Shown here: in pieces, positions 8,966 to 17,612 of the stretch
Position numbering within the stretch: the stretch's first letter is position 1
Layout: each line of letters opens with the position of its first letter
Translations under genes and position numbers: made by a program
Source: Streptomyces sp. CB02009
GTDB taxonomy: Bacteria; Actinomycetota; Actinomycetes; Streptomycetales; Streptomycetaceae
Length of the DNA stretch: 64,000 bases
Assembly: GCF_001905825.1 (NCBI RefSeq)
Contig: NZ_LIVV01000012.1
Location: 74,268 to 138,267, forward strand
Reading direction: 5' to 3'
Notes under the pieces: generated by a model
Seen by the model: the letters and a program-made list of their open reading frames with translations, nothing else
The model's database searches: none
Told to the model about the DNA's origin: nothing

Positions 8966-11017
8966 TCACCGGACGGAGAAGGCCGGCGAGGTGCCGTCGA
9001 AAGGCGTGACGGTGCCGGTCACACTCTTGGAATCGCCGTGATAGACGATGCGGTAGAGCCCTGGGGCGATGCCCCGCCAGATGTCCCAGGTGATCGTGAC
9101 CCGGGAAGCGGCGAGGCCCTCGCGCTCCCAGTGGAAGCGCGTGGCCCAGTCGCCGTCGTCGGCGACGGTCCGCCAGGTGCCGGTAGCCTCCCGACGCTGC
9201 ACTTCCAGATAGGTGCGGCCCCGACGGAGGTCGTTGCTCGGGTGGGCGCCGGCGAAGACGACCTCGACCCGCTCCCCGGCCCGGTAGCTCTCACGGGGGC
9301 GCACCAGGATGTCCCCGAACGACGTGAAGAACTGCGGAACGTCGACCACCACGCCCAGCTGCATCGACAGGACCTCGCCCGAGAGATCCGGTGACGGCGG
9401 GCCCATGGGCAGGGGGGTGCCGTCCCGCAGTGACACGGCCAGCTCGTGTGCGGTCTGCTGGAGGGCCGGGAGCTGCCAGCGCCCGAAGAGCGTGCTGCCG
9501 CCTTCATAATGCTGGGCGTCGTACTCCTCGGGTGTGGTCAGGTAGTGGAAGTAGGCGTTGGCGTACCCGGCGACCAGGACGTCCTCCACCTCCGCGCCCA
9601 CGACGGAAGCCACCGTGCGCCGCAACCGCAGCCCTGCGCAGACGGTCACCTCGCCCGGGATGCCGATCAGGTAGAGCCGCCCGATGCGGACCAGCATCAC
9701 CGGCACCCGTTCCTGGACCCAGGGGTAGAGGCGGTTCGCCTCGCCGATGGGGGCGAGGATGTCCTTCGGGGACTGGGCGGCTTCGAGGTCGGGTGACGCT
9801 TCGTAGATCAGGGAATCCGAGACCGTGTCCCAGAAGGAGTTCTCGCCCTCCTCCAGCCCGGGGAAGGCGGGACCGTCCTCGACGCTGCCCGCAGCCATGG
9901 AGGCGCCGATGCACGGCTTGGAGGTCCGGTGCACCCGCCCGTCACCGGTGAACTCGGGCCGCACGGTCATCCTGGAGAGATCGATGTAGACCAGACGGCT
10001 GTCCACGACTCCCGTCAGCCGGGTGCCCGGCCGGTGCAGCTGAGCCGCAGCCGCCTCGTACTGGCGGAGGCCGGAAGCCTGAGTGTTCGCGAAGTCCTGG
10101 GGCGTGGTGGGGGGCTTCAGGTCGAGGTTCGGTGACATGTCACCGCTGTTCGTCTGGGCGAACGCCGCCACGAAGTCAGGAGTGTCGGGGGAGCGGTAGG
10201 CGACGTCGTGCACCTCGTGCTCCCAGTGGTACGCCGCGAACCCCTTGTTGTCGCCGCTGATCAGCCGGTTCTCTCCCGACATGCTCGTGCCGTGCACCGG
10301 GAACCAGTTGACCGCGCCCACCGGTCGCCCGTGCCGCTCGATCCGCAGCAGGGTGGACTGCGGATCGACGGCGTTCGGAAAGTGCCGGCGGTCGGCCTCG
10401 GGGTTGCGGTCGAAGGCGGCCCGCGACCGGTTGATGCTGGCGCCCGTCAGGCGGCCGTGGCTGAGCACCAGGTCGGAGGGAGCGGTGTCGTCATGCGCCT
10501 GCCGCACGGCTTCCACGATTCCCTCGACCATGGCGTCGAAGGTCTTCCGATGGAACCCGAGCGTCGTCAGGTTGTAGAGCAGGTGGTGCGCGTACCCACC
10601 GGGTCCCGAGTGGCTGTGCGTGGCGGTGATCAGCACGTTGCCGTCGTGGTAGAGCCTCCCGTACTTCTGGACGAGGCGCTTCACGACCTTCTGCCGGACG
10701 CTCTCGAAGATCATGGCGCAGTCCACGACGACGAGCAGGACCCTGCGGTCGCTCCTTGGGGCGACCACGACGAAGGCGCGGGCCCGGAGCCTCGTGTGGA
10801 GTCCGGCGGCCTGTTGGTCGATCCGGCCGTACCCCATCATGCCGACTTCCGCGACTTCGCCGGTGGCGTCGGCGATGCCCCGGCCCACCAGATAGCCGTC
10901 GGCGGCGGCCGTGGCCGGAGAGCCCTCCAACGCCACGGCGCCTGCCAGACCGAGAGCGCCGACGGCTCCCGCCTTCATGACCGTCCGGCGGCTTTGCGTG
11001 CTCCTTCGTGCGGACAT
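8966..11017 (-). CDS. Neutral ceramidase (neutral/alkaline non-lysosomal type), exported
   Basis: 683 residues from the ATG at 11017, preceded by GAAGGAG. The N-terminus is a Tat-type signal (SRRTVMK, Arg10-Arg11, then a hydrophobic stretch ending ATAAA). The family signature TATHSHSGPGG (131-141) supplies zinc-ligand histidines, and NWFPVHGTSMSGENRLISGD matches the second metal/active-site region. Ceramidases hydrolyse ceramide to sphingosine and fatty acid. The gene stands alone and ends at a shared terminator. A sphingomyelinase gene lies 25 kb away at 35730-36725 and could supply its substrate. The long upstream ORF extension is not used because it lacks a signal peptide. Confidence 0.9.
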   Translation of the reverse strand: MSARRSTQSRRTVMKAGAVGALGLAGAVALEGSPATAAADGYLVGRGIADATGEVAEVGMMGYGRIDQQAAGLHTRLRARAFVVVAPRSDRRVLLVVVDCAMIFESVRQKVVKRLVQKYGRLYHDGNVLITATHSHSGPGGYAHHLLYNLTTLGFHRKTFDAMVEGIVEAVRQAHDDTAPSDLVLSHGRLTGASINRSRAAFDRNPEADRRHFPNAVDPQSTLLRIERHGRPVGAVNWFPVHGTSMSGENRLISGDNKGFAAYHWEHEVHDVAYRSPDTPDFVAAFAQTNSGDMSPNLDLKPPTTPQDFANTQASGLRQYEAAAAQLHRPGTRLTGVVDSRLVYIDLSRMTVRPEFTGDGRVHRTSKPCIGASMAAGSVEDGPAFPGLEEGENSFWDTVSDSLIYEASPDLEAAQSPKDILAPIGEANRLYPWVQERVPVMLVRIGRLYLIGIPGEVTVCAGLRLRRTVASVVGAEVEDVLVAGYANAYFHYLTTPEEYDAQHYEGGSTLFGRWQLPALQQTAHELAVSLRDGTPLPMGPPSPDLSGEVLSMQLGVVVDVPQFFTSFGDILVRPRESYRAGERVEVVFAGAHPSNDLRRGRTYLEVQRREATGTWRTVADDGDWATRFHWEREGLAASRVTITWDIWRGIAPGLYRIVYHGDSKSVTGTVTPFDGTSPAFSVR

Positions 11018-11527
11018 CCACAGCTCCTTCGGCGCGGTACGGGGGACCGACCGCGGTCGACGTATTCGGGAAATCGTCCTTGCCCAGGTGTCCGGCACAC
11101 CTCCGGCTCCGGCCGTGCTGCCCGCGTGGACGGAATCCTGGCCCTCGACCACGGACTGCGGTGGGCGGAAACAAATGAAGCTGTGGCACGGGACCGCCTG
11201 CATCCTCTTGGAATGTTTCCCCGGGACGTGCTGGCTATTGCTACCGGCGCTTCACGGGCGGCGCAAGGGCCGACTCGCACCCACGGCCCGCGTCACCTGA
11301 AGCGATTCCCTGTGAAAGGGCTCCGCGCTGTGTTGATGTCACCTGGTATGTCCGAAGCTATACCTCAATTCGTACCCGGGATGCTGCCGTCCTGTGGTGA
11401 AACAGGCAGCTCGTGCGCAGAACGTGAAGAAAATCAGGTCGGTAGGAATTACTCAGTCTTCTTCTATTTCGCAGGGCTAGGGTCGCGGGATCCGTGAACG
11501 GTAATTGCCAGATCGAGGAGGCCCGTC
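11018..11527. other. Divergent intergenic region, ceramidase / secreted protein
   Basis: 510 bp without a convincing gene. It must hold the ceramidase promoter near 11050-11150. The far side has recurrent-repeat site 4 (11439-11455) and a strong GAGGAGG ribosome site at about 11514 for the next gene. Confidence 0.5.
11439..11455. promoter_or_regulatory. TCGGTA-N5-TACTCA inverted repeat (site 4)
   Basis: Perfect right half, two mismatches in the left. It lies 73 bp upstream of the TTG start at 11528. Confidence 0.5.
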
Positions 11528-12115
11528 TTGCGACTGTGGAGTGACCTGTCCTGCAGGTGCACTGTGCCGCTTCTGCTCACCTCAGTGGCTCTGACCTGCG
11601 TCTCCGTGGGCATGGACGTCGACAGACGCGGAGGGGAGCCACGTCGGCCGGACCCGGTGACAGACGGCATGGAGGCATCGTCCGGCCCGGGGGGCGCGGC
11701 CGGACCCGGGGGCGGGGTGACCCTTGCGGACGGCACGGCCCCCTGTGGGACCGGCCAGATCCGTTTCGAGATGCGGACGGTGGCCGAGGCGCTCCGGCGC
11801 GTGATCCTGGTCGCGGTCAACACCGGCGAGCGCCCCTGCCGTCTTCCCGCGACCCATCCGACCGTGCGGTTCGACGAGGTGGCCGAGGCCGCTATCCCGT
11901 CAGGTGTCCAGGGAGAGGCCGTCGTGCTCGCCCCCTCGCAGCGCGCCTTCGCGGGCATCGTCTTCCCTGCGGTCGCCTCGCCCGGGCGGCGTGGACAGAG
12001 CACGAGGGTCTCGGTCGCTCTCGCCCCTGACGACCAGCCGACATGGGTGACCGTTCGCCCGGGGCTCACCGTCCGCTCGGCCGAGGTCTCCGGATGGTTC
12101 GCCGCTTCGTGGTGA
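11528..12115 (+). CDS. Exported small protein, DUF4232-like
   Basis: 195 residues. The TTG start is supported by GAGGAGG six bases upstream. A hydrophobic signal segment (about 12-28) and a low-complexity Gly/Pro linker precede a beta-rich domain that starts around CGTGQIRFEM and contains a second Cys in GERPCRLP. This pattern (CGTxxL... then VNTGERPCRL) resembles the DUF4232 proteins of actinomycetes, which are secreted or lipid-linked and of unknown role. Single gene with a recurrent repeat upstream. Confidence 0.7.
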   Translation: MRLWSDLSCRCTVPLLLTSVALTCVSVGMDVDRRGGEPRRPDPVTDGMEASSGPGGAAGPGGGVTLADGTAPCGTGQIRFEMRTVAEALRRVILVAVNTGERPCRLPATHPTVRFDEVAEAAIPSGVQGEAVVLAPSQRAFAGIVFPAVASPGRRGQSTRVSVALAPDDQPTWVTVRPGLTVRSAEVSGWFAASW

Positions 12116-12279
12116 GGATCAGAAAGCGGGCCGCCGGCCCCCGGACCAGGCCGTTCACCGAGCCATCGGCAATCTAGGGGGTGTTTCTTGGGGTTTGTTC
12201 ACCCATGTCTGGTATGGGCGATTGCTCTTGGGTGGAAGGAGCCAGCCCACCGGGTCGTCACACATGGGAAGGGACCGCG

Positions 12280-12822
12280 ATGTACGTCATCCCCCAGGAG
12301 GCCACGACCACGAAATTCGGCTCCGGCCCCGACTCTCCCGGAACGGCGTCCGCGCCGCCAGCCCCTGGCGGTCCGGAAGCTCTGGCCGACGGTGACGGAT
12401 ACTCCCGCCCGGAGCGCGGTGACTGGGCCCGCAAGCCCCTCTCTCACACCCCGGAGGCGCCTGCCGTGGCCCGCCACATCGCTGAGATGGTGCTGAACGA
12501 ATGGCACGTGGACGCGGCGACGGCCGACGCGGTGCTGCTGGTGACCTCGGAACTTGTCACCAATGCCGTGACACACGCCGAGCCTCCCGTGGTCCTCAGT
12601 CTGTGCCTCCAGCACCACGGGTGGTCGGTCTGGGTCGGTGTCACCGACGGAGGCCCCGCTAGGGAAGGCGGCTCCGATTCTCGGACGGAGGCCCGGGCCG
12701 AGGACGAGCACGGGCGTGGCCTGTACATCGTCGAAGCGCTGGCCGATGCCCGGGGCACCTTGAGCCATGTCGTCGCCGTCACCCACTGGGCACGTCTCAC
12801 GGTCGGCCCGGACGCGTGCTAG
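12280..12822 (+). CDS. ATP-binding regulator of the HATPase_c (RsbW-like) family
   Basis: 180 residues from the ATG at 12280 (GGGAAGGGA upstream; an in-frame start at 12181 is weaker). After a disordered Pro/Gly-rich start the Bergerat ATP-binding fold is visible: N-box ELVTNAVTHA, G1 box VTDGGP and G2 box EDEHGRGLYIVEALA. Streptomyces has many stand-alone proteins of this type; some act as anti-sigma kinases and many have no assigned partner. No anti-anti-sigma or sigma gene is adjacent, so its partner is unknown. Confidence 0.85.
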   Translation: MYVIPQEATTTKFGSGPDSPGTASAPPAPGGPEALADGDGYSRPERGDWARKPLSHTPEAPAVARHIAEMVLNEWHVDAATADAVLLVTSELVTNAVTHAEPPVVLSLCLQHHGWSVWVGVTDGGPAREGGSDSRTEARAEDEHGRGLYIVEALADARGTLSHVVAVTHWARLTVGPDAC

Positions 12823-13039
12823 CAGCGGTCGCGCGGCGGGGCCGAAGGTCTCGCCGGGATCCGACCGGAGGGGCCCTGTGGGAACGGTGGACGACTGCCA
12901 TGTCCCGCCCCGCCAAGGCGCAGAATCCTTTCCGGAAACGGTTTTCGGCGTTTTGAATATGCCACCCGGGATACGCTCTGTGTCGCGTGAGAAGTGAACC
13001 TCCTCCGAGCGTGCCCGTCGCGCCTATTCATGAGCCGAG

Positions 13040-13056
13040 AGAGTAGGAATCGCTCA
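13040..13056. promoter_or_regulatory. AGAGTA-N5-CGCTCA inverted repeat (site 5)
   Basis: One mismatch in the left half and two in the right. It lies 63 bp upstream of the ATG at 13119. Confidence 0.45.
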
Positions 13057-13118
13057 TGCCTGGAGGTGTCGGGTGATCGAATCTGGACAGAGAAATATCT
13101 CACCTCTCTGGAGTCGTG

Positions 13119-13325
13119 ATGGACACCTCTCAATCGGTCTCTTCAGCTGAATCTCAGGCATCCGGCAGGTTTGGCTGGTGCGCATGGCATCAGGGATACA
13201 TGCACAATGTCCGCCTCATCGACGTCATCGAGCAGGGGAGCGGTGCCTTAGCGGCCGGAAGCTTCTACGCTTGCCATTCCTGTCGCCTGGCCTACGACCT
13301 GACGCCGTTGTCCGCCGTCGGGTGA
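13119..13325 (+). CDS. Small Cys/His-rich protein with a TTA codon
   Basis: 68 residues, start chosen at the ATG at 13119 with GGAG five bases upstream. The protein has a CAWH motif (Cys-x2-His, about residues 22-25) and a CHSC motif (Cys-x2-Cys, about 53-56), a pair that could bind one zinc, around the hydrophilic core YMHNVRLIDVIEQG. The leucine of SGALAAG is a TTA codon, which in Streptomyces makes a gene depend on the bldA tRNA and so on developmental timing. Function unknown. A recurrent repeat lies upstream and a perfect palindromic terminator downstream. Confidence 0.75.
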   Translation: MDTSQSVSSAESQASGRFGWCAWHQGYMHNVRLIDVIEQGSGALAAGSFYACHSCRLAYDLTPLSAVG

Positions 13326-13336
13326 AGGCGGACGAC

Positions 13337-13380
13337 GAGGACCGGTCGGGCTCCCGGATCCGGGAGCCCGACCGGTCCTC
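13337..13380. terminator. Perfect 44-bp palindrome, bidirectional terminator
   Basis: Two 22-base arms that are exact reverse complements with no loop bases, centred at 13358/13359, between the convergent genes ending at 13325 (+) and 13449 (-). Confidence 0.85.
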
Positions 13381-13448
13381 CGTGCTGTCCGAGGGGTCGG
13401 GCAGGGACGCGTCGGGCCCCCGGCGCGGCCGGTGCCCGGACGACAGCC

Positions 13449-14141
13449 CTACAGGGGGGAGGCGTAGGCGACCGTGACGGTGTCACGTCCGATGGTCATC
13501 TTGCTCTGCGGCAGATTGCTCGCGTAGCAGGCGTACTGGGCGAAGCACAGGTTGACCCCGCGCGCCATGTGCGAGTAGTGCGGCGACAGGTAGCCGTTCG
13601 TGTTCATCCCGATGAAGCCTCCCACCGGTGCCGAGACGGCGTCGGTCACCATGCCCTGGGGGTAGACGACGGAGGTCTTGTCGGTGAAGTAGTCGTAGCG
13701 GTCGTAGGGCGAGACCGAGATCTGCCGGGTCCACTCGGCCCCGGACTGCGTGTTCGCCGTGCACCACGAGAACTTGTGGTGCCAGGTGTAGATCTTCTCG
13801 CCCAGGTAACTGATGTTGGTGAGCGGGTAATCGACCGCCTTGCACACCTGGTTGTACGTCGCCGCGAGGGACGTCTTCTTCGCGGGCTGGGTCGTGAGCG
13901 TCGTGACGGTCGGCTTTCCGGCGACGGTCTCGACCGGCACGGACGCCGCCAGATACGCGTTGCCGCCGATGATCTTCAGATCGGCGGCGTCGGCCTTCCC
14001 GGCCACCGCGTGCTGGATGGCGAGGCGGGTCCTCGCGTCGCCGGCGTCCTGGGTCTGCGCGGCCGCGAGATCGGCGGAGCCGATGAGGCTCAGTCCGGCC
14101 AGCGCGGACATGCACGCGAGAGCGAGCGGGTTCTTCTTCAT
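13449..14141 (-). CDS. Secreted protein of unknown function
   Basis: 230 residues with a Sec signal (MKKNPLALACMSALAGLSLIGS, cleavage near LAAAQ). The mature part has several cysteines (VCKAVDY, FSWCTAN, NLCFAQYACYAS) that could form disulfides, and an aromatic-rich C-terminal half (TWHHKFSW, YDRYDYF). No enzyme motif was recognised. The start at 14141 follows a GAGGGCCC-type ribosome site. Convergent with the small gene at 13119. Confidence 0.75.
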   Translation of the reverse strand: MKKNPLALACMSALAGLSLIGSADLAAAQTQDAGDARTRLAIQHAVAGKADAADLKIIGGNAYLAASVPVETVAGKPTVTTLTTQPAKKTSLAATYNQVCKAVDYPLTNISYLGEKIYTWHHKFSWCTANTQSGAEWTRQISVSPYDRYDYFTDKTSVVYPQGMVTDAVSAPVGGFIGMNTNGYLSPHYSHMARGVNLCFAQYACYASNLPQSKMTIGRDTVTVAYASPL

Positions 14142-14437
14142 GGGCCCTCATATCCATAGACGTTCCGCGAGCGCTTGACGTGCGGCAGTGCGGCATCCTC
14201 ACCCGTCGATCTCTGCTCCGGTGGTTCTCTCTTCGACGAACACCGAGAAAGCCCTCGCGCGTCAGCGAAGGACATTCACAGACGTTGTACGCGTAGGCGG
14301 GGACGGCAATGCGCAGGAGGCGGCATCGCGGATGGTGGAGAAGGGAGTCGACATGACTCCGGTCTCCCTGCGGTGTACGGCAACGGCCGGAGACCTGATT
14401 CCGAGTGCAATCCTGGGTGCGGTCGAGCGGTGGTCCA

Positions 14438-14454
14438 TCAGTAGCCGCTACTCA
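14438..14454. promoter_or_regulatory. TCAGTA-N5-TACTCA inverted repeat (site 6)
   Basis: One mismatch from the ideal palindrome. It is 255 bp from the + gene and 297 bp from the - gene, further than usual, so its target is unclear. Confidence 0.5.
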
Positions 14455-14589
14455 CTCCGCTCTCTTCAACTCCCTTGATTAAAGGCAAGGTTGATGCATG
14501 CGAGAAGAACCGACCAGAATGCGGTCGGCTGCCGAGCGCTGGATTCGACGTCCACGTGCGCGGAGGCGTTCTTGAGCTCCAGCACCAGT

Positions 14590-14606
14590 TGAGTAGCCCC
14601 TACTGA
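14590..14606. promoter_or_regulatory. TGAGTA-N5-TACTGA inverted repeat (site 7)
   Basis: Left half perfect and preceded by T; one mismatch in the right half. It lies 103 bp upstream of the ATG at 14709. Confidence 0.6.
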
Positions 14607-14708
14607 AGCTGGTGCGTTGCCGTTCCGTGAGGATGCGACGCACAGCGGTTGGGAGATCTCCAGTGGATCTGGAGACGGACCCGGTCGGATTCTCAGGGAG
14701 GGACCGAG

Positions 14709-15353
14709 ATGAAGAACTTCGCGCGCGGGACGTCCGCCGTGGCCGCGGCACTGATCGGCGGCATTGCGCTGTTTCCCGGGAGTGCGCATGCGGCGCAGCC
14801 CACGGAGTTCGTGGTGAAGGTGGTCTACGACACCGTCGAATTCGACAGCGACGAGTGCGGCATCAGCGAGTACAACTGCGTCGAGGTGTACGGCAAGCTG
14901 ACCGCCGACAACAGCGCGTCGACCACGGTCAGGCCGGGGCTCGAGATCGGTACTGCGGACGCGGACGGCTGCCCCTCGGGCAACGCCATGGTCTGGAACG
15001 ACGACGCGGTCGCCGGCATGTGTCATCGGTACGTGGACGACGTCAGGCTGTTCGACTTCACCAAGACGGCGACGCGCTCCTGCACGAAGACCGCCTGCGA
15101 CGGCACCTGGAAGAAGAACAACCGCGAGATCGAGATCCGGGTGAAGCCCGGTCAGTCGATCAACACGGCCGCCAAGTTCTACGACTACGACAGCCTGTCC
15201 GACGACGACCTCATGTGCAATGCCGCGTTCCAGCACACCTACGCGGCGGAGGAGATGAAGACGCTCAACGGCGCGTACACCGTGGCGAACTCGGCTGACG
15301 CCGGCTGGTGCAAAGTGAACTTCCGCATGTACACCAGCCGGGTGGTGTACTGA
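14709..15353 (+). CDS. Secreted cysteine-containing protein of unknown function
   Basis: 214 residues from the ATG at 14709 (GAGGGACCGAG upstream). The Sec signal ends near SAHAAQ. The mature protein has cysteines in DECGISEYNCVEV, DGCPSG, GMCHRY, RSCTKTACDG, LMCNAAF and GWCKVNF, which suggests disulfide bonding, and many acidic residues. No known domain was recognised. Single gene, convergent with the amidase and separated from it by a strong terminator. Confidence 0.75.
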   Translation: MKNFARGTSAVAAALIGGIALFPGSAHAAQPTEFVVKVVYDTVEFDSDECGISEYNCVEVYGKLTADNSASTTVRPGLEIGTADADGCPSGNAMVWNDDAVAGMCHRYVDDVRLFDFTKTATRSCTKTACDGTWKKNNREIEIRVKPGQSINTAAKFYDYDSLSDDDLMCNAAFQHTYAAEEMKTLNGAYTVANSADAGWCKVNFRMYTSRVVY

Positions 15354-15398
15354 CCGCCGAGGACGCATGCGCCAGCGCGGAAACTTTCGCCTCAGTGT

Positions 15399-15425
15399 GC
15401 CCTCGCGCCGCCCCGGCGCGAGGGC
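15399..15425. terminator. Bidirectional hairpin
   Basis: 11-bp perfect stem GCCCTCGCGCC/GGCGCGAGGGC with loop GCCCC between convergent genes. Confidence 0.85.
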
Positions 15426-15462
15426 TCCCTGCCACGAGAAGTCCCGTCAGACCCCAGCCCTC

Positions 15463-16881
15463 CTACAGCACCGCCGGGCGGAGCGTGGGCCAGACGGTTT
15501 CTTCCTCCAAGGCGAAGGCGACTTCCAGAAGGGTACGTTCGTCGCCGTGTGCGGCGGCGAGCTGGACGCCGATCGGCACGCCCTCGTCCGCCATGCCCAT
15601 GGGGAGCGAGAGGGCCGGTGTCCCCGCGACGTTCTGCAGCGGGGTGAAGGCGGCGTATCGCTGGAGCCGGTGGAGGAGCTCGTCGTACGCGACTTCGGGG
15701 CCCAGGTGACCGAGTGGTGGTGGCACGTGTGCCAGGACGGGGGAGAGGAGCAGTTCGTGGTGGTCGAACACCTTGGCATAGGTGTGGGCGGCGCGACGCA
15801 ACCGCCGTAGCGCCCCCGGGGCCTTGATCCACCCTCCGCGGAGGAACTGCCAGCGGAGCCCGCTGGTCAAACCGTCGAGCAGCGTGGTGTCGAAGGAGCG
15901 GTCGAACATGATCTTCCCCATTCCCCCGACCACCCCGGCGAGCATCGTCCAGTAGGTGACGAAGTCCGTGCCGAAGTCGTGGGCCGCCGGCATCGCGATG
16001 GGCTCGACGGTGTGGCCCTGAGCCTCCAGGAGGCGCGCGGTCCGCTCCACGGCGGCCCGGGTCTGCGCGTCGACGGGCGCGTCGGCCACCGACTCCATGA
16101 GGAGACCTACGCGCAGCCGCCTTCGTGCCGGTCCTTCGACCAGGCCGATGGGAGCGAGTCGAGGATTGCGCCAGTACAGCTCGGCCGCGGCCACGTACGC
16201 CGCGGTGTCGCGGACCGTCCGTGTCAGGACACCTTCCGAGACGATGTTGATGGGCATGGTGCGCGCGAGCTCGCCGTCGCGGTGCCGGCCCCGGCTGGGT
16301 TTGAGGCCGATCAGTCCGGCCGCGGCGGCGGGGATGCGGATGGAGCCGCCGCCGTCGTTGGCGTGAGCGATCGGCAAGGCGCCCGTGGCCACCAGCGCCG
16401 CCGCCCCGCCGGACGAGGCGCCGATGGAACGTGTCGTGTTCCAGGGGTTGCGGATCGGGGGCGCGCTGCGGAACTCGCTCGTGGCGTTGAACCCGAACTC
16501 CGGTGTGCGGCTCTTGCCCAGCACGGTCAGGCCGGTGCCCATGAGTTGCTGGGCGTACCGGCCGGTCCGGTGGACGGGTGCGGCGTGGAAGGCGTCGGTG
16601 CCGTAGTTGGTCGGCATCCCGTCGACGTCGGTGTTGTCCTTCACCATCGTCGGCACGCCGTGGAGCGGGGCTTCGGAGCGGCCGGAACGGAGAGGCCGTT
16701 CGAATGCCGTGTACGCGGTGGTGGCCAGCAGCGGGTCGACACGACGGATGCGTTCGATAGCCGCGGTCTCGACTTCTCGCAGGCCGAGTTCTCCGCTGCG
16801 GATCAGGGCGGCGAGAGCGACGGCATCGTGGTCGGCAAGGGCGTCGTCGGTGAAGGCATGAACGCGGGTCGGCTTGCTCAT
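15463..16881 (-). CDS. Amidase signature family hydrolase
   Basis: 472 residues. The Ser-cisSer-Lys catalytic triad of the amidase signature family can be placed: Lys81 in PTMVKDNTDVDG, the Ser pair in IGASSGGAAAL (156-157) and Ser180 in NDGGGSIRIPA. It hydrolyses amide bonds; the substrate is not predictable (close relatives are annotated as 6-aminohexanoate-cyclic-dimer hydrolase or generic amidase). It diverges from the TetR gene at 16946, and a probable operator fills the 64-bp gap, so induction by an amide-type ligand is likely. Confidence 0.9.
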   Translation of the reverse strand: MSKPTRVHAFTDDALADHDAVALAALIRSGELGLREVETAAIERIRRVDPLLATTAYTAFERPLRSGRSEAPLHGVPTMVKDNTDVDGMPTNYGTDAFHAAPVHRTGRYAQQLMGTGLTVLGKSRTPEFGFNATSEFRSAPPIRNPWNTTRSIGASSGGAAALVATGALPIAHANDGGGSIRIPAAAAGLIGLKPSRGRHRDGELARTMPINIVSEGVLTRTVRDTAAYVAAAELYWRNPRLAPIGLVEGPARRRLRVGLLMESVADAPVDAQTRAAVERTARLLEAQGHTVEPIAMPAAHDFGTDFVTYWTMLAGVVGGMGKIMFDRSFDTTLLDGLTSGLRWQFLRGGWIKAPGALRRLRRAAHTYAKVFDHHELLLSPVLAHVPPPLGHLGPEVAYDELLHRLQRYAAFTPLQNVAGTPALSLPMGMADEGVPIGVQLAAAHGDERTLLEVAFALEEETVWPTLRPAVL

Positions 16882-16907
16882 GGCCTCACGCTAGGAGCCG
16901 GGTGAGC

Positions 16908-16934
16908 AGAAGTCTAGAACTTCTTACAGACTTT
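16908..16934. promoter_or_regulatory. Probable TetR operator, copy 1
   Basis: AGTCT-N12-AGACT inverted repeat in a 27-bp element that includes TAGAA and CAGACT. It lies between the divergent amidase and TetR genes. 20 of 27 positions match a second element at 18675-18701. Confidence 0.7.
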
Positions 16935-16945
16935 AGGATGGCTCC

Positions 16946-17581
16946 ATGAAGCGACGCCATGGGGAGAACGCGCAGCGGCGGCGTGCCGCCCTGATGCAGG
17001 CCGCCGTCGAGGTGACCGCCGAGAAGGGGATGGCAGGCGTGACGCACCGCGCGGTGACGGAACGGGCCGGGCTGCCCCTGGCGACCGTCGGCTACTTCTT
17101 CGACTCCATCGACGAGCTGGCCGTGGAGGCGCTGCGGACGCGGATCGCGGCCGACGCGGAAACCATGGGAGGGCTTGCCGAGCACCTCAAGCAGCAGGAC
17201 AGCGGCCCCGACGAGGTCGCCGCCGCCTTCGCCGCAGCGGCGGGCTCGCTGCCCCGCGTCGAGGCCATGGCCCTCGTCGAGGCCATGCTGCACGCTGCCC
17301 GGGCTCCGGAACTGCGGCATGTCGTCGTCGAGGCCCTCGACATGGGCCGGGGCGTCGTGGCCGCGGCCGCGGCCACGGCAGGTCTCAGCGACGAGGAAGC
17401 GGACACCGGGGCCTTCCTGGCCCTGATCCACGGGTACATGCTGCACAGCCTCGCGGCGCCCGACCTGGTGGACTCGGAGGCGCTGCTGCGCGGCGTCCGC
17501 GCGCTCTTCCTCGGAGGGCTGCTGGAAGCCGGACATGTCGATCTCGCCCTAGAACTCGCAGGCCGGGACCCCGGTTCCTGA
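16946..17581 (+). CDS. TetR-family repressor
   Basis: 211 residues. The N-terminal helix-turn-helix is clear (AAVEVTAEKGMAGVTHRAVT, then AGLPLATVGYFFDSIDEL). The C-terminal ligand-binding part is Ala-rich. It is divergent from the amidase, with the operator-like element between them, so autoregulation and amidase control are likely; the related element before the SDR at 17613 extends the predicted regulon. Confidence 0.9.
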   Translation: MKRRHGENAQRRRAALMQAAVEVTAEKGMAGVTHRAVTERAGLPLATVGYFFDSIDELAVEALRTRIAADAETMGGLAEHLKQQDSGPDEVAAAFAAAAGSLPRVEAMALVEAMLHAARAPELRHVVVEALDMGRGVVAAAAATAGLSDEEADTGAFLALIHGYMLHSLAAPDLVDSEALLRGVRALFLGGLLEAGHVDLALELAGRDPGS

Positions 17582-17612
17582 TCCGACACCGGCCGTTCGG
17601 CTCGTCGGTCCG

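Larger units (their letters stand above)
14142..14708. other. Divergent intergenic region with two recurrent repeats
   Basis: 567 bp. Short ORFs here overlap the repeats and are not convincing. It contains sites 6 (14438-14454) and 7 (14590-14606). The minus-strand promoter for the 13449 gene must lie near 14160-14260, where I see no matching repeat. Confidence 0.5.

Noticed and set aside
13337..13380. Attachment site or replication-related palindrome
   Set aside because: It lies exactly between convergent genes, like the other G+C-rich hairpins here; terminator is the simpler reading.
14332..14478. Short ORF with AGGAGG-like sequence upstream
   Set aside because: Overlaps recurrent-repeat site 6 and lacks codon bias; non-coding explanation preferred.
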